Shown: piece after piece, positions 10,071 through 19,081 of the stretch
Position numbering within the stretch: position 1 is the first letter of the stretch
Layout: every line of letters begins with the position of its first letter
Source of the DNA: Algoriella xinjiangensis
GTDB taxonomy: Bacteria; Bacteroidota; Bacteroidia; Flavobacteriales; Weeksellaceae
Direction: 5' to 3'
DNA length: 64,000 nt
NCBI RefSeq assembly: GCF_900115015.1
Contig: NZ_FOUZ01000001.1
Location: 248,001 to 312,000, forward strand
Translations under genes and position numbers: made by a program
The notes under the pieces: generated by a model
Told to the model about the DNA's origin: nothing
Databases searched by the model: none
The model's input: only the letters and a program-made list of their open reading frames with translations

Positions 10071-11174
10071 ATGAAAAAAATAGTTTTACAAATTAGTTTA
10101 TTTTTGGCAAGTGCAAATCTTTTTGCTCAAGCACCTGCTGGTTATTACAATAATGCTACTAGCGAAGGGTATACCTTAAAAACCCAGTTGTATAATATTA
10201 TTAAAGGTCATACGACAAAATCTTATGACGCATTAAAATCCTTGTACAGACAAACTGATAGCAACAACGGTTTTCAGGATAAGTATTATGAAAAAGATAA
10301 TACGATTTTAGATATCTATTCAGAAAATCCGACAGGAAAAGATCCCTATAATTATACACCTGGTCAAAAAGAATGTGGAAATTATGGTGTTGAAGGAGAT
10401 TGTTATAACCGAGAGCATATTGTACCACAAAGTGTTTTTAAAGAATCTTCTCCTATGGTTTCTGACCCTTTTCATATTTGGCCAACAGATGGTAAAGTAA
10501 ATGGAGTAAGAAGTAATTACCCTCATGGTATGGTTGCTAATCCTACAACAACATCTAAAAATGGATCAAAATTAGGCGCAAATAGCAATACTGGATATTC
10601 AGCTGGATATTCAGGTATAGTTTTCGAGCCAATTGATGAGTTTAAAGGAGATGTTGCACGTGCATATTTTTATTTTGCAACACGTTACCAAGAAAATGGA
10701 ATACAAGGTTGGACTTATGCAATGTTTAACAATACAAAAGACAAAGTTTTTACAGATACTTTTCTTAAAATATTAATGAACTGGCATATAAATGATCCAA
10801 TCTCTCAACGAGAAATAGACATTAATAATTTAGTTTATAATTACCAAGGAAACAGAAATCCTTTTATAGATCACCCGGAGTATGCTGAAAAAGTTTGGGG
10901 TTCTAATTTAGGAACTGATGATTTTGTTTACCAAAAACGTGATGATATAAAAGTTTACAATAAAACAAATCGTTCTGTTGTTGTGAAATTAGAAAACAAT
11001 CAAAAATCAATTCAAAAGATTTCTGTTTTCAATTTAAATGGACAATTAGTTAACGAAGTTCAAAATTCTACACATCAAAAAGAAGTAAATGTAGATTTTA
11101 AAACTCCTGGAGTTTATATCATAAAAGTTGTGGGACCAGAAATGGAAATCAACCGTAAAGTAGTTATCAAATAA
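10071..11174 (+). CDS. Second secreted endonuclease I-family nuclease with T9SS sorting domain
   Basis: 367 residues with a signal peptide ending at LFAQAPAGYY. The nuclease core is CYNREHIVPQSVF followed by DPFHIWPTDGKVNGVRSNYP, which contains the family's Asn-Arg-Glu-His and Asp-x-x-His elements. The end (ISVFNLNGQLVNEV ... PGVYIIKVV) is a type A sorting domain. It is clearly related to the upstream gene in architecture, but the core has diverged: this copy has two cysteines around the active site (KECGNYGVEGDCYNREH) that the first lacks, which could form a disulfide. The pair probably arose by an old tandem duplication. A terminator follows. Confidence 0.9.
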   Translation: MKKIVLQISLFLASANLFAQAPAGYYNNATSEGYTLKTQLYNIIKGHTTKSYDALKSLYRQTDSNNGFQDKYYEKDNTILDIYSENPTGKDPYNYTPGQKECGNYGVEGDCYNREHIVPQSVFKESSPMVSDPFHIWPTDGKVNGVRSNYPHGMVANPTTTSKNGSKLGANSNTGYSAGYSGIVFEPIDEFKGDVARAYFYFATRYQENGIQGWTYAMFNNTKDKVFTDTFLKILMNWHINDPISQREIDINNLVYNYQGNRNPFIDHPEYAEKVWGSNLGTDDFVYQKRDDIKVYNKTNRSVVVKLENNQKSIQKISVFNLNGQLVNEVQNSTHQKEVNVDFKTPGVYIIKVVGPEMEINRKVVIK

Positions 11175-11183
11175 TCAACATAA

Positions 11184-11219
11184 AAAAAACCTTCATTCTT
11201 TATAAATGAAGGTTTTTTT
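11184..11219 (+). terminator. Terminator after the endonuclease pair
   Basis: Arms AAAAAACCTTCATT and AATGAAGGTTTTTT are perfectly complementary and end in a T run, 10 bases after the stop. Confidence 0.88.
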
Positions 11220-11242
11220 ATTTTAGTAATAATAGCAATTCA

Positions 11243-11338
11243 TTAATCATGATTGATATTCTTTTTATAAAACGTCAATCCATATAAAAATAATGGAATT
11301 CCAATTATCACTATTAACAACACAAATAATTTTAACAT
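11243..11338 (-). CDS. Possible 31-residue single-pass membrane micro-protein
   Basis: An ATG-started frame of 31 codons reads MLKLFVLLIVIIGIPLFLYG and then a short basic tail (LTFYKKNINHD). It has one hydrophobic segment of about 20 residues with Lys residues on both sides, as expected for a small inner-membrane protein. It lies alone in the 338-base gap between the terminator of the nuclease pair and the transaldolase terminator. I see no strong promoter box. The composition is much more protein-like than chance AT-rich sequence, but a chance ORF cannot be excluded. Confidence 0.35.
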   Translation of the reverse strand: MLKLFVLLIVIIGIPLFLYGLTFYKKNINHD

Positions 11339-11454
11339 AATATAAAAAATCTTCTACTTTCTAATACTATTTCTAATATACAAATAATATTTTTAAACTA
11401 TCTACTATAAAATTGAATTTTTATTGAATTTTTAATATTTTTAAAATATGTGAT

Positions 11455-11491
11455 AAAAAAAGCCGTAAAACTGATAGTTTAACGGCTTTTA
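11455..11491 (-). terminator. Terminator after the transaldolase gene
   Basis: Arms AAAAGCCGTAAAACT and AGTTTAACGGCTTTT pair with one mismatch. On the minus strand the hairpin is followed by a T run, 22 bases after the stop. Confidence 0.8.
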
Positions 11492-11512
11492 AAATTTTAT
11501 AAAAAATAATCT

Positions 11513-12169
11513 TTATTGATTTCCTTTTGCATAATCAGCTAAAAATTGAGCTAAACCAGAATCAGTTAAAGGATGTTTTAATAATCCTAAAATAGAAGAC
11601 AATGGTCCTGTCATTACATCTGCTCCAATTTTTGCGCAATTTACAATATGCATTGTGTTACGAACTGATGCTGCTAAAATTTCTGTATCGTATAAATAGT
11701 TATCATAAACAAGACGAATTTCGTCGATTAAGTTTAAACCATCTGTCGAAATATCATCTAAACGACCAATAAACGGAGAAACATACGTTGCACCTGCTTT
11801 TGCAGCCAATAAAGCTTGTCCTACAGAAAACACCAATGTTACATTTGTTTTAATTCCTTTTGTAGAAAAATATTTACATGCTTTTATACCATCTTTCGTC
11901 ATCGGAATTTTAACTACGATTTGAGGGTTTAAAGCAGCCAAAGTTTCACCTTCTTTTACCATTCCTTCAAAATCTGTCGCAATTACTTCTGCAGAAACAT
12001 CACCATCAACTAATTCGCAAATTGCTTTATAATGATTGATAATATTTTCTTGTCCTGTAATTCCTTCTTTTGCCATTAAAGATGGATTTGTAGTTACGCC
12101 ATCTAAAACTCCTAGGTCTTGCGCTTCTTTAATGTCAGCTAAATTAGCTGTATCGATAAAAAATTTCAT
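11513..12169 (-). CDS. fsa: Transaldolase, TalC / fructose-6-phosphate aldolase type
   Basis: 218 residues, the short class of transaldolases (about 215-220) rather than the 320-residue TalB class. The start [20 protein letters not shown] and the segment [14 protein letters not shown] are hallmark sequences. The Schiff-base lysine is Lys87 in [10 protein letters not shown], and [20 protein letters not shown] and GRLDDIS follow. In most Bacteroidota this enzyme serves as the transaldolase of the pentose phosphate pathway; fructose-6-phosphate aldolase activity is the alternative. A cytoplasmic enzyme with its own terminator. Confidence 0.9.
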   Translation of the reverse strand: MKFFIDTANLADIKEAQDLGVLDGVTTNPSLMAKEGITGQENIINHYKAICELVDGDVSAEVIATDFEGMVKEGETLAALNPQIVVKIPMTKDGIKACKYFSTKGIKTNVTLVFSVGQALLAAKAGATYVSPFIGRLDDISTDGLNLIDEIRLVYDNYLYDTEILAASVRNTMHIVNCAKIGADVMTGPLSSILGLLKHPLTDSGLAQFLADYAKGNQ

Positions 12170-12255
12170 TGTTTTTGTTTGTTGAATTGTTTTACAAAAA
12201 TAAGCATTAAATCATAAAAAGTCATTCAAACTCTAAAATAACCTTCTAAATAATT

Positions 12256-13008
12256 TTATACCGCTGTATATCCGCCATCTACCAAATAATAAGCGCCAGT
12301 TATAAATGAAGCTTTGTCCGAACTTAAAAATAAAACCAATTCTGCTACTTCTTCGGGTTGACCTAAACGACCAATTGGATGTTTAGAAACCAACATCTCT
12401 AACTGATCTGCACTCATGTGGTCAGATAACAAAGGCGTCAAAATATAACCTGGACCAACAGCGTTGCAACGAATATTTTTTGGCCCATACTCTGCCCCAA
12501 TATTCTTCGTTAAACCAACAACAGCATGTTTTGCAGACGTATATGCCGAACTAAAAGGCGCAGCTACAGATCCATGAATAGATGCCATATTTACGATAGA
12601 ACCACCGCCATTTTTTTGCATTGCTTGCAATTGATATTTACAACCATAAAAAACACCATTAAAATTGATATCAATTACGTTTTTCCAACCATCTAATGGA
12701 TAATCTTCTGTCAAAGCCGCTGGTCCTCCAATACCTGCATTGTTACATGCAATATCTAATTTTCCATAAACCTCAACCGCTTTATTTACCAAAGCTTCAT
12801 TATCAGTAGGAGAAGAAGTATCTGCTTTGAAAAAAATTGCTTCACCTCCACTCGATTTTATAATATTTACAGTTTCATTCCCACTAACTTCATTTATATC
12901 AGAAACAACTACTTTTGCTCCTTCTTTTGCATAAAGTTCGGCTACAGCTTTTCCTATTCCAGATCCTGCACCAGTTACAATTGCTACTTTATCATTTAAA
13001 ATTCCCAT
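12256..13008 (-). CDS. SDR-family oxidoreductase (glucose 1-dehydrogenase / 3-oxoacyl-reductase like)
   Basis: 250 residues of the classical short-chain dehydrogenase family. Seen are the cofactor loop VTGAGSGIGKAV, the NNAGIGG motif, the catalytic Ser before SSAYTSAKHAVVG with its Tyr-x-x-x-Lys, and the ending SFITGAYYLVDGGYTAV. The Asp after the second strand (VVVSDINE) suggests NAD rather than NADP, by family rules. The substrate cannot be fixed. It lies 86 bases upstream of the transaldolase on the same strand and could share a transcript with it. Confidence 0.88.
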   Translation of the reverse strand: MGILNDKVAIVTGAGSGIGKAVAELYAKEGAKVVVSDINEVSGNETVNIIKSSGGEAIFFKADTSSPTDNEALVNKAVEVYGKLDIACNNAGIGGPAALTEDYPLDGWKNVIDINFNGVFYGCKYQLQAMQKNGGGSIVNMASIHGSVAAPFSSAYTSAKHAVVGLTKNIGAEYGPKNIRCNAVGPGYILTPLLSDHMSADQLEMLVSKHPIGRLGQPEEVAELVLFLSSDKASFITGAYYLVDGGYTAV

Positions 13009-13106
13009 AATATTTTGTTTTAATAAAGTTAAGAATTATAGTTTACACAAATTATCTCTTGAATCATAATAAAATGTAAAATTTCTAATTTTAAATGAAT
13101 AAAATT

Positions 13107-13323
13107 TATCTTTGAGTAAATATTTAAGTTTCATGAAAAATCTTATTGCTACAATTTGACTTCTATACATTATCCATCATCTCAAAAAAATGTATACCAT
13201 GTTGAAGTAATTTCTGAAAAAGGAAATTATAAAACAATTGGTTTTGTAACTACAAATTCAATTAATATTGATTATGAAACGGGAGAAAAAAATTGGACAC
13301 CAACAATCTTTACAAAACAATAA
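13107..13323 (+). pseudogene. Remnant of a small gene with its own promoter box, frameshifted
   Basis: A TATCTTTG box (13107-13114) is followed by ATG 13133 and MKNLIATI, then TGA at 13157. The frame one base earlier (from 13156) is open and reads LTSIHYPSSQKNVYHVEVIS and on through a protein-like stretch, GNYKTIGFVTTNSINIDYET, to a TAA at 13321-13323. The start of a signal peptide joined out of frame to a plausible mature part suggests an internal deletion that removed the rest of the signal peptide. I do not recognise the family. This fills most of the 360-base gap between the SDR and the oligopeptidase. Confidence 0.5.
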
Positions 13324-13341
13324 TCACGCTATAATTTGCAG

Positions 13342-13349
13342 TACATTTG
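13342..13349 (+). promoter_or_regulatory. Promoter -7 box (TACATTTG) for oligopeptidase B
   Basis: A perfect TAnnTTTG box 19 bases before the ATG at 13369, just after the remnant gene. Confidence 0.6.
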
Positions 13350-13368
13350 CAACTTAAAATAAGAAAAA

Positions 13369-15411
13369 ATGCAAGCACCAATTGCTAAAAAAATAGAGAA
13401 AAAATTAGAGAAACACGGAGATATTCGTATTGATAATTATTATTGGTTAAATGATCGTGAAAATCCTGAAGTGATTGATTATTTAACAAAAGAAAACGAG
13501 TATACTGCAGAAATTTTAAAGTCTACAGAAGGTTTACAAGCAAAACTTTTTGATGAAATGAAAGCACGTATAAAAGAAGACGACTCTTCTGTTCCGTATA
13601 AATTGAATGGATTTTGGTATTTAACTGAATTTCAAAAAGGAAAAGAATATCCAATTTATAAACGACGAAAAGAAGATTTATCTTCTGCTGACGAAATCAT
13701 GTTTGATGTTAATAAAATGGCAGAAGGTCATTCGTATTATCAGCTTGGTGGACTTTCTGTTTCAGAAAATAATCAATTGGTTTCTTTTGGAGTTGACAAT
13801 GTTTCACGTCGAATTTATACAATTCAAATCAAAGATTTATCAACGGGAGAAATTTTAGCGGATAAAATAGAAAATACAACTGGTGGTTCTGTTTGGGCTG
13901 CCGATAACAAAACATTATTTTATACTCGAAAAGATGAAACACTTCGTGCGTTTCAAATTTGGAAACATATTTTAGGAACTTCTCAAGAAGATGACACCTT
14001 AGTTTTTGAGGAAACTGATGATACATTTAATGCGTTTGTTTACAAATCAAAATCAAAAAAATATATCATCATCGGATCTTCAAGTAGCGTTTCAGATGAG
14101 TTTAGATATATCCCTTCAAATCAACCAGATGCAGAGTTTAAAATCTTTCAAGAAAGAGAACGTGATTTAGAATATTCAATTGAACATTTTGGTGATTCTT
14201 TTTATATTCAAACCAATAAAGATGATGCATTTAACTACAAGTTAATGAAAACTTCTGTCGAAAAAACAGCTCAAGAAAATTGGGAAGAAGTTATTCCTCA
14301 TCGCGAAGAAACATTTATTGAAGGTTTTGAAATCTTCAAAAATTACTTGGTTATCGAAGAACGCACAAATGGTTTAATTCAACTAAATATCAAAGCTTGG
14401 GATAAATCTGCAGATTATTTCTTACCATTTACCGAAGAAACTTATACTGCAAATGTTGGTACAAATCCTGATTTTGACACCGATATTTTACGTTATTCAT
14501 ATACTTCTTTAACAACACCTTCGTCTGTCATTGATTTTAACATGAATGATAAATCATTCGAAATCAAAAAAGAACAAGTTGTTATTGGTGATTTTGACAA
14601 ATCAAATTATGTTTCAGAACGTATTTGGGCAGAAGCACGTGATGGCGAATTAGTTCCGATCTCAATCGTTCGTAGAAAAGATACTGTTTTATCAGAAAAA
14701 ACACCACTTTTATTATACGCTTACGGATCTTACGGTTATACAATCGAGCCATATTTCAGCTCAATTCGTTTAAGTCTTTTAGACCGTGGATTTGTGTACG
14801 CAATAGCGCATATTCGTGGAGGACAATATCTTGGTCGCGAATGGTACGATGAGGGTAAAATGTTAGAAAAGAAAAATACATTTTTCGATTTTATAGACGC
14901 TGCAAAGCATTTAATCAAAGAAAATTATACTTCTTCTCAACATTTATATGCTATGGGCGGCTCTGCAGGCGGATTGTTGATGGGTGCAGTAATCAATTAT
15001 GAACCAAATTTATTTAATGGTGTTATTGCGCAAGTTCCTTTTGTTGATGTTGTTACGACAATGTTAGACGATACAATTCCGTTGACAACAGGGGAATATG
15101 ATGAATGGGGAAATCCGAACGAAAAAGAATATTACGATTACATCAAATCGTATTCACCTTACGATAATGTAGAAGCTAAAGCTTATCCAAATTTGATGGT
15201 TACAACTGGTTTACACGATTCTCAAGTGCAATATTGGGAACCTGCAAAGTGGGTTGCTAAACTTCGTGAGATAAAAACAGATAATAACATCTTGATTTTA
15301 GAAACCAATATGGAAACTGGTCATGGTGGAGCTTCTGGACGTTTTGAATCTCTAAAAGAAGATGCAAAAGAAGATGCTTTCTTATTTATGCTTGAAGGAA
15401 TTACAGAATAA
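13369..15411 (+). CDS. ptrB: Oligopeptidase B-like S9 prolyl oligopeptidase family protease
   Basis: 680 residues, the normal length for oligopeptidase B. The N-terminal part (RIDNYYWLNDRENPEVIDYL) and the propeller are followed by an alpha/beta-hydrolase domain. The inferred catalytic triad is Ser532 in GGSAGGLLMG, Asp617 in GLHDSQVQYWE and His652 in TGHGGASGRF. ERIWAEARDGELVPISIVRR and YAYGSYGYTIEPYFS are further family segments. The enzyme cuts peptides after basic residues. No signal peptide is seen, so it is probably cytoplasmic. It is transcribed alone and has a terminator. Confidence 0.93.
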   Translation: MQAPIAKKIEKKLEKHGDIRIDNYYWLNDRENPEVIDYLTKENEYTAEILKSTEGLQAKLFDEMKARIKEDDSSVPYKLNGFWYLTEFQKGKEYPIYKRRKEDLSSADEIMFDVNKMAEGHSYYQLGGLSVSENNQLVSFGVDNVSRRIYTIQIKDLSTGEILADKIENTTGGSVWAADNKTLFYTRKDETLRAFQIWKHILGTSQEDDTLVFEETDDTFNAFVYKSKSKKYIIIGSSSSVSDEFRYIPSNQPDAEFKIFQERERDLEYSIEHFGDSFYIQTNKDDAFNYKLMKTSVEKTAQENWEEVIPHREETFIEGFEIFKNYLVIEERTNGLIQLNIKAWDKSADYFLPFTEETYTANVGTNPDFDTDILRYSYTSLTTPSSVIDFNMNDKSFEIKKEQVVIGDFDKSNYVSERIWAEARDGELVPISIVRRKDTVLSEKTPLLLYAYGSYGYTIEPYFSSIRLSLLDRGFVYAIAHIRGGQYLGREWYDEGKMLEKKNTFFDFIDAAKHLIKENYTSSQHLYAMGGSAGGLLMGAVINYEPNLFNGVIAQVPFVDVVTTMLDDTIPLTTGEYDEWGNPNEKEYYDYIKSYSPYDNVEAKAYPNLMVTTGLHDSQVQYWEPAKWVAKLREIKTDNNILILETNMETGHGGASGRFESLKEDAKEDAFLFMLEGITE

Positions 15412-15431
15412 TTCTTAAAATACAATATTAT

Positions 15432-15458
15432 AAAAGCCACTTAAAAAGTGGCTTTTTA
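15432..15458 (+). terminator. Terminator after oligopeptidase B
   Basis: Arms AAAAGCCACTT and AAGTGGCTTTT with a three-base loop and a T-rich tail, about 20 bases after the stop. Confidence 0.85.
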
Positions 15459-15560
15459 TTATTTGATGAATCATTAGCATTCTACTAAATATTATAGTTT
15501 TTAATGAATATAATCGATAATTATTTTATGCATAACCATTTTCTATCATAATAAATATTC

Positions 15561-15655
15561 TGTCATTTCGACAAAGGAGAAATCTAAAACATACGCTGAT
15601 AAAATTCTATTAACTATGAGATTCTTCTTTCCCTTCGCTCTATTCTGAATGACAA
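15561..15655. repeat. Imperfect palindromic intergenic element (TGTCATT...AATGACA ends)
   Basis: The ends TGTCATTTCGAC and CTGAATGACA are inverted, and the inner parts GGAGAAATCT and AGATTCTTCTTTCC also face each other. The whole is about 95 bases, with a higher G+C than the surroundings. I recall similar TGTCATTTCGA...GAAATGACA palindromes dispersed between genes of flavobacterial genomes. Only one copy is seen here, so the repeat status comes from memory of other genomes, not from this window. Confidence 0.5.
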
Positions 15656-15710
15656 ATAAACTTCATATATTCTTTTATTTTAACTAAATTTACAGAAATA
15701 CCAACAAAAA

Positions 15711-17573
15711 TTGACTCCAAAAGACATTCTTTTCAACTATTGGAACTTTTCCGAATTTAAAACGCCGCAAGAAGAAATTATCCAAAGTGTTTTAAACAAA
15801 AAAGATACGTTAGCAATTTTGCCAACTGGTGGTGGAAAATCAATTTGTTATCAAATTCCGGCACTTATTTTAGACGGTTTAACATTGGTCATTTCTCCGT
15901 TGATTGCCTTGATGAAAGATCAAGTTCAAAACCTACAATCAAAAGGAATTCCGACCGCTTATATCACAAATGAACAAGATCAAAATCTTATCGGAAAAAT
16001 TTTAGATGATTGTCAAAACAACAAAATAAAACTTTTGTATGTTTCGCCAGAACGTTTGTTGAGCCGTATTTTTTTAGAGCGTTTAAAGCAAATCAATATA
16101 AGTTTATTGGCTGTTGATGAGGCGCATTGTGTTTCGGAATGGGGTCATGATTTTCGTCCAGCTTATCACAAAATCTCAAAATTACGTGATATTTTTCCTG
16201 AAATTCCAATTTTAGCGTTAACTGCAACTGCAACCGATTTAATCAAAAATGAAATTGTAGAAAAGTTACAGTTAAATTCGCCCGATATTTATAAATCGTC
16301 TTTAAAACGCGATAATTTATCATATAATGTTTATTTGGCGGCTGACAAAAAAAAGGAACTTACTTATTATCTCAAAAAATATCCTGGTTCGAGCATTATT
16401 TTTGTTCGAAATAGAAAACTAACCTACGAAATTTCCAATTTTTTAATTGAAAATGGCTTTGATGCAGATTTTTTTCATGCCAGATTAACAAAGGACGAAA
16501 AAGAATTAAAACAACGCGAATGGACGTTGAGTAATTCGCGAATTATGGTTTCGACAAATGCGTTCGGAATGGGAATTGACAAACCAAATGTTCGTACAGT
16601 TTTTCACATCGATTTACCGTCGAGTATTGAGTCGTATTACCAAGAAGTTGGTCGCGCTGGACGTGATGACAAACAAGCTTTCGGAATTTATTTGTACAAT
16701 CCCGATGATCGCATACAATCCGAAAATATATTTAAAGCCAATTTGCCTTCGCAACAAGATTTTATAAAAATTTCGAATTGTTTATTTAGTCAATTACAGC
16801 TTGCGGAAGGCGAAATTACAGAAATGAATTATCAATTAGATTTACCAAAATTTGCAGATAAATTTGGTTTAAATCTCAAAATGGTTGTTCAATTCTTGGA
16901 TTTTCTGAATACAAAAGAAATCATTCAACAAAAAAATTATACGCAAAATAGTACGCTTCGAATTTTAATTTCGCCACATTCAATCAATCAAAATGAAAAC
17001 CGAATATTTGATTATTTACAACGTCATTATTCGGGCATATATACGCACAACAAAGAAGTTTCGGAAAGCAAAATGACTTTCGATTTACATTTGAGTATTG
17101 GCGATATTCGAAATTCTTTGCACGAATATGCTAAAAATGGAATGATTGATTATTCGGATAGATTTTTAGCGCGATTTAGATTTTTAGTTCCGAGAAATTC
17201 ATCTACTTTCAAAAATAAATTGTGGAAAGATTTTGAAGCAATTCAAATCAATAATTGGAAACGTTTGCAAGCAATGGCGTATTATGCCGAGCAAAATACG
17301 GTTTGTAGAGAGCGTTTATTATTTGGATATTTTAACCAAAAAATGTCCGAAGATTGTCATAAATGCGATGTTTGTATGGCAAAACAATCTTCGAAAAACT
17401 TTAATCCCAATGATTTAATTGAGTATTTGAAAGATGGGCCGAAAACACAAAACGAAATCCTTTCAAAATTCATAAATTTGCCAAAAGCGCAAATCATTAA
17501 CGAATTGCAATATTTGATTGATGAATTGCACATACAGCCTATTGGCTTAAATTCTTATAAAATAACAGATTAA
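15711..17573 (+). CDS. RecQ-family ATP-dependent DNA helicase (short form)
   Basis: 620 residues starting at a TTG codon (15711); no ATG fits better. Helicase motifs in order: LAILPTGGGKSICYQIPA (Walker A), LLAVDEAHCVSEWGHDFRP (DEAH and aromatic loop), ALTATATDLI, ATNAFGMGIDKPNVR-type motif (here STNAFGMGIDKPN), and YYQEVGRAGRDDK. The RecQ C-terminal zinc cysteines are present in VCRERLL and DCHKCDVC. No HRDC domain follows, so this is the shorter of the RecQ forms found in Flavobacteriia. It unwinds DNA in recombination and repair. fmt follows after 4 bases, so the two are co-transcribed. Confidence 0.92.
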   Translation: MTPKDILFNYWNFSEFKTPQEEIIQSVLNKKDTLAILPTGGGKSICYQIPALILDGLTLVISPLIALMKDQVQNLQSKGIPTAYITNEQDQNLIGKILDDCQNNKIKLLYVSPERLLSRIFLERLKQINISLLAVDEAHCVSEWGHDFRPAYHKISKLRDIFPEIPILALTATATDLIKNEIVEKLQLNSPDIYKSSLKRDNLSYNVYLAADKKKELTYYLKKYPGSSIIFVRNRKLTYEISNFLIENGFDADFFHARLTKDEKELKQREWTLSNSRIMVSTNAFGMGIDKPNVRTVFHIDLPSSIESYYQEVGRAGRDDKQAFGIYLYNPDDRIQSENIFKANLPSQQDFIKISNCLFSQLQLAEGEITEMNYQLDLPKFADKFGLNLKMVVQFLDFLNTKEIIQQKNYTQNSTLRILISPHSINQNENRIFDYLQRHYSGIYTHNKEVSESKMTFDLHLSIGDIRNSLHEYAKNGMIDYSDRFLARFRFLVPRNSSTFKNKLWKDFEAIQINNWKRLQAMAYYAEQNTVCRERLLFGYFNQKMSEDCHKCDVCMAKQSSKNFNPNDLIEYLKDGPKTQNEILSKFINLPKAQIINELQYLIDELHIQPIGLNSYKITD

Positions 17574-17577
17574 TATC

Positions 17578-18519
17578 ATGCGAGTAGTCTTTATGGGTAC
17601 GCCAGAGTTTGCTGTGGCGTCTTTAAACGAAATAAATACAAATAGTCATCACGAAATCGTTGGTGTTGTTACAGTTCCAGATAAACCGTCTGGACGTGGG
17701 CAAAAAATGAATCTTTCGGATGTTAAAAAATATGCTATTGAGCACAATTTACCTTTAGCACAACCAGAAAAATTACGTGATGAAGATTTTATAGAAACAT
17801 TAAAAAGCTGGAATGCGGATGTTTTTGTTGTAGTCGCTTTTCGTATGTTGCCACAAAGTGTGTGGTCAATTCCATCTAAAGGAACTTTTAATTTACATGG
17901 TTCATTATTGCCACAATATCGTGGTGCCGCGCCAATTAATTGGGCTGTGATGAATGGTGAAAAAGAAACTGGTGTAACGACTTTTTTAATTGACGAAAAA
18001 ATTGATACCGGAAATATCTTGATTGCAGACAAAGTTACAATAGGAGATAATGATAATGTTGGCGTTATTCATGATCAATTAATGCAAATTGGAGCAAAAT
18101 TGGTTGTAAAAACATTAGATGGTTTAGAAAATGAAACTCTAAAACCTCATCCGCAAGACGAAACAATTGAGCTTAAACATGCGCCTAAAATTTACAAGGA
18201 AGATTGTAAAATTGATTGGAACGATTCTATAGATAAAATTCACAACAAAATTCGTGGATTATCACCCTATCCTTGCGCTTGGACAACGTATGGAAAAGAC
18301 GATAATTATAAAACCTTGAAAATATACAGTGGTTTAAAATCTGATTTAGAGATTGAAGCAACTAATTTTCAATTGATTTTACAAAAAAATAACTTATACG
18401 CAAAATTACCTCAAGGTCTTTATGAAATTCTAGAATTACAACCAGAAGGTAAACGCAGAATGAGTGCAAAGGACTTTATTAATGGACACTTAAATGAAGG
18501 TGATATTTTTGTCAAATAA
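17578..18519 (+). CDS. fmt: Methionyl-tRNA formyltransferase
   Basis: 313 residues. The start VVFMGTPEFAVASL and the loop VPDKPSGRGQKM are typical. The catalytic region is FNLHGSLLPQYRGAAPINWA with GVTTFLIDEKIDTGNIL, giving the Asn-His-Asp set of formyl transferases. The C-terminal domain contains IRGLSPYPCAWT. Fmt formylates the initiator Met-tRNA with 10-formyl-tetrahydrofolate. It begins 4 bases after the recQ-like gene and is followed by the separately transcribed HU gene, an order common in Flavobacteriia. Confidence 0.95.
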   Translation: MRVVFMGTPEFAVASLNEINTNSHHEIVGVVTVPDKPSGRGQKMNLSDVKKYAIEHNLPLAQPEKLRDEDFIETLKSWNADVFVVVAFRMLPQSVWSIPSKGTFNLHGSLLPQYRGAAPINWAVMNGEKETGVTTFLIDEKIDTGNILIADKVTIGDNDNVGVIHDQLMQIGAKLVVKTLDGLENETLKPHPQDETIELKHAPKIYKEDCKIDWNDSIDKIHNKIRGLSPYPCAWTTYGKDDNYKTLKIYSGLKSDLEIEATNFQLILQKNNLYAKLPQGLYEILELQPEGKRRMSAKDFINGHLNEGDIFVK

Positions 18520-18592
18520 ATAATTATTTACTGATTTAAGACATTAAATTCTTAAAATATTCATTTTTTTTTGAAATTTTATGCCTTGAAAC

Positions 18593-18622
18593 TTGCACAA
18601 ATAAAGGTAAAGAGTATATTTG
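18593..18622 (+). promoter_or_regulatory. Promoter of the HU gene (TTG ... 19 bases ... TATATTTG)
   Basis: A TTG at 18593-18595 and a perfect TATATTTG at 18615-18622 are 19 bases apart, the usual Bacteroidota -33/-7 spacing. The ATG is 30 bases downstream. This is the best-formed plus-strand promoter in the window. Confidence 0.72.
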
Positions 18623-18651
18623 TGTATAAATTAATTTAAAAAGTTACAACT

Positions 18652-18930
18652 ATGAACAAATCAGAACTTATTGATGCAATTGCAGCTGACGCTGGAATTT
18701 CTAAAGAAGCAGCAAAAAAAGCCTTAAACTCATTTACAGAAAATGTAACAAAAGCATTAGCTTCTGGGGATAAAGTTGCTTTAGTAGGATTCGGTACTTT
18801 CTCTACATCTGAGAGAGCTGCTAGAACAGGAATCAACCCTCAAACTAAAAAAGAAATCCAAATCGCTGCTAAAACAGTTGCTAAATTTAAAGCAGGATCT
18901 GAATTATCAGGTGCAGTTGATAAAAAATAA
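18652..18930 (+). CDS. hup: HU-family histone-like DNA-binding protein
   Basis: 92 residues, standard HU length. The start [20 protein letters not shown] and the middle [20 protein letters not shown] are diagnostic. The DNA-binding arm is reduced to the form [20 protein letters not shown], ending [15 protein letters not shown], as in other HU proteins. It bends and compacts DNA as a dimer. A strong promoter and a perfect terminator fit a highly expressed monocistronic gene. Confidence 0.95.
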   Translation: MNKSELIDAIAADAGISKEAAKKALNSFTENVTKALASGDKVALVGFGTFSTSERAARTGINPQTKKEIQIAAKTVAKFKAGSELSGAVDKK

Positions 18931-18946
18931 TCAATTTGATTGATAT

Positions 18947-18974
18947 AAAAATCCCTCCATTGGAGGGATTTTTT
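18947..18974 (+). terminator. Terminator of the HU gene
   Basis: AAAAATCCCTCCA pairs with TGGAGGGATTTTT with almost no loop, followed by T residues. Confidence 0.9.
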
Positions 18975-19048
18975 TGTTTATGGTTATTTCTACGTTCTTA
19001 GAATGTAATTAGTAATGATTCATTTTACACAATATTATCTAAAAATAA

Positions 19049-19076
19049 CAAGGCTCGAAATAAATTTCGAGCATTG
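19049..19076 (-). terminator. Terminator of the barrel-MFS operon
   Basis: GCTCGAAAT and ATTTCGAGC form a hairpin just after the MFS stop on the minus strand, followed by a moderately T-rich tail. Confidence 0.6.
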
Positions 19077-19081
19077 TTTTA

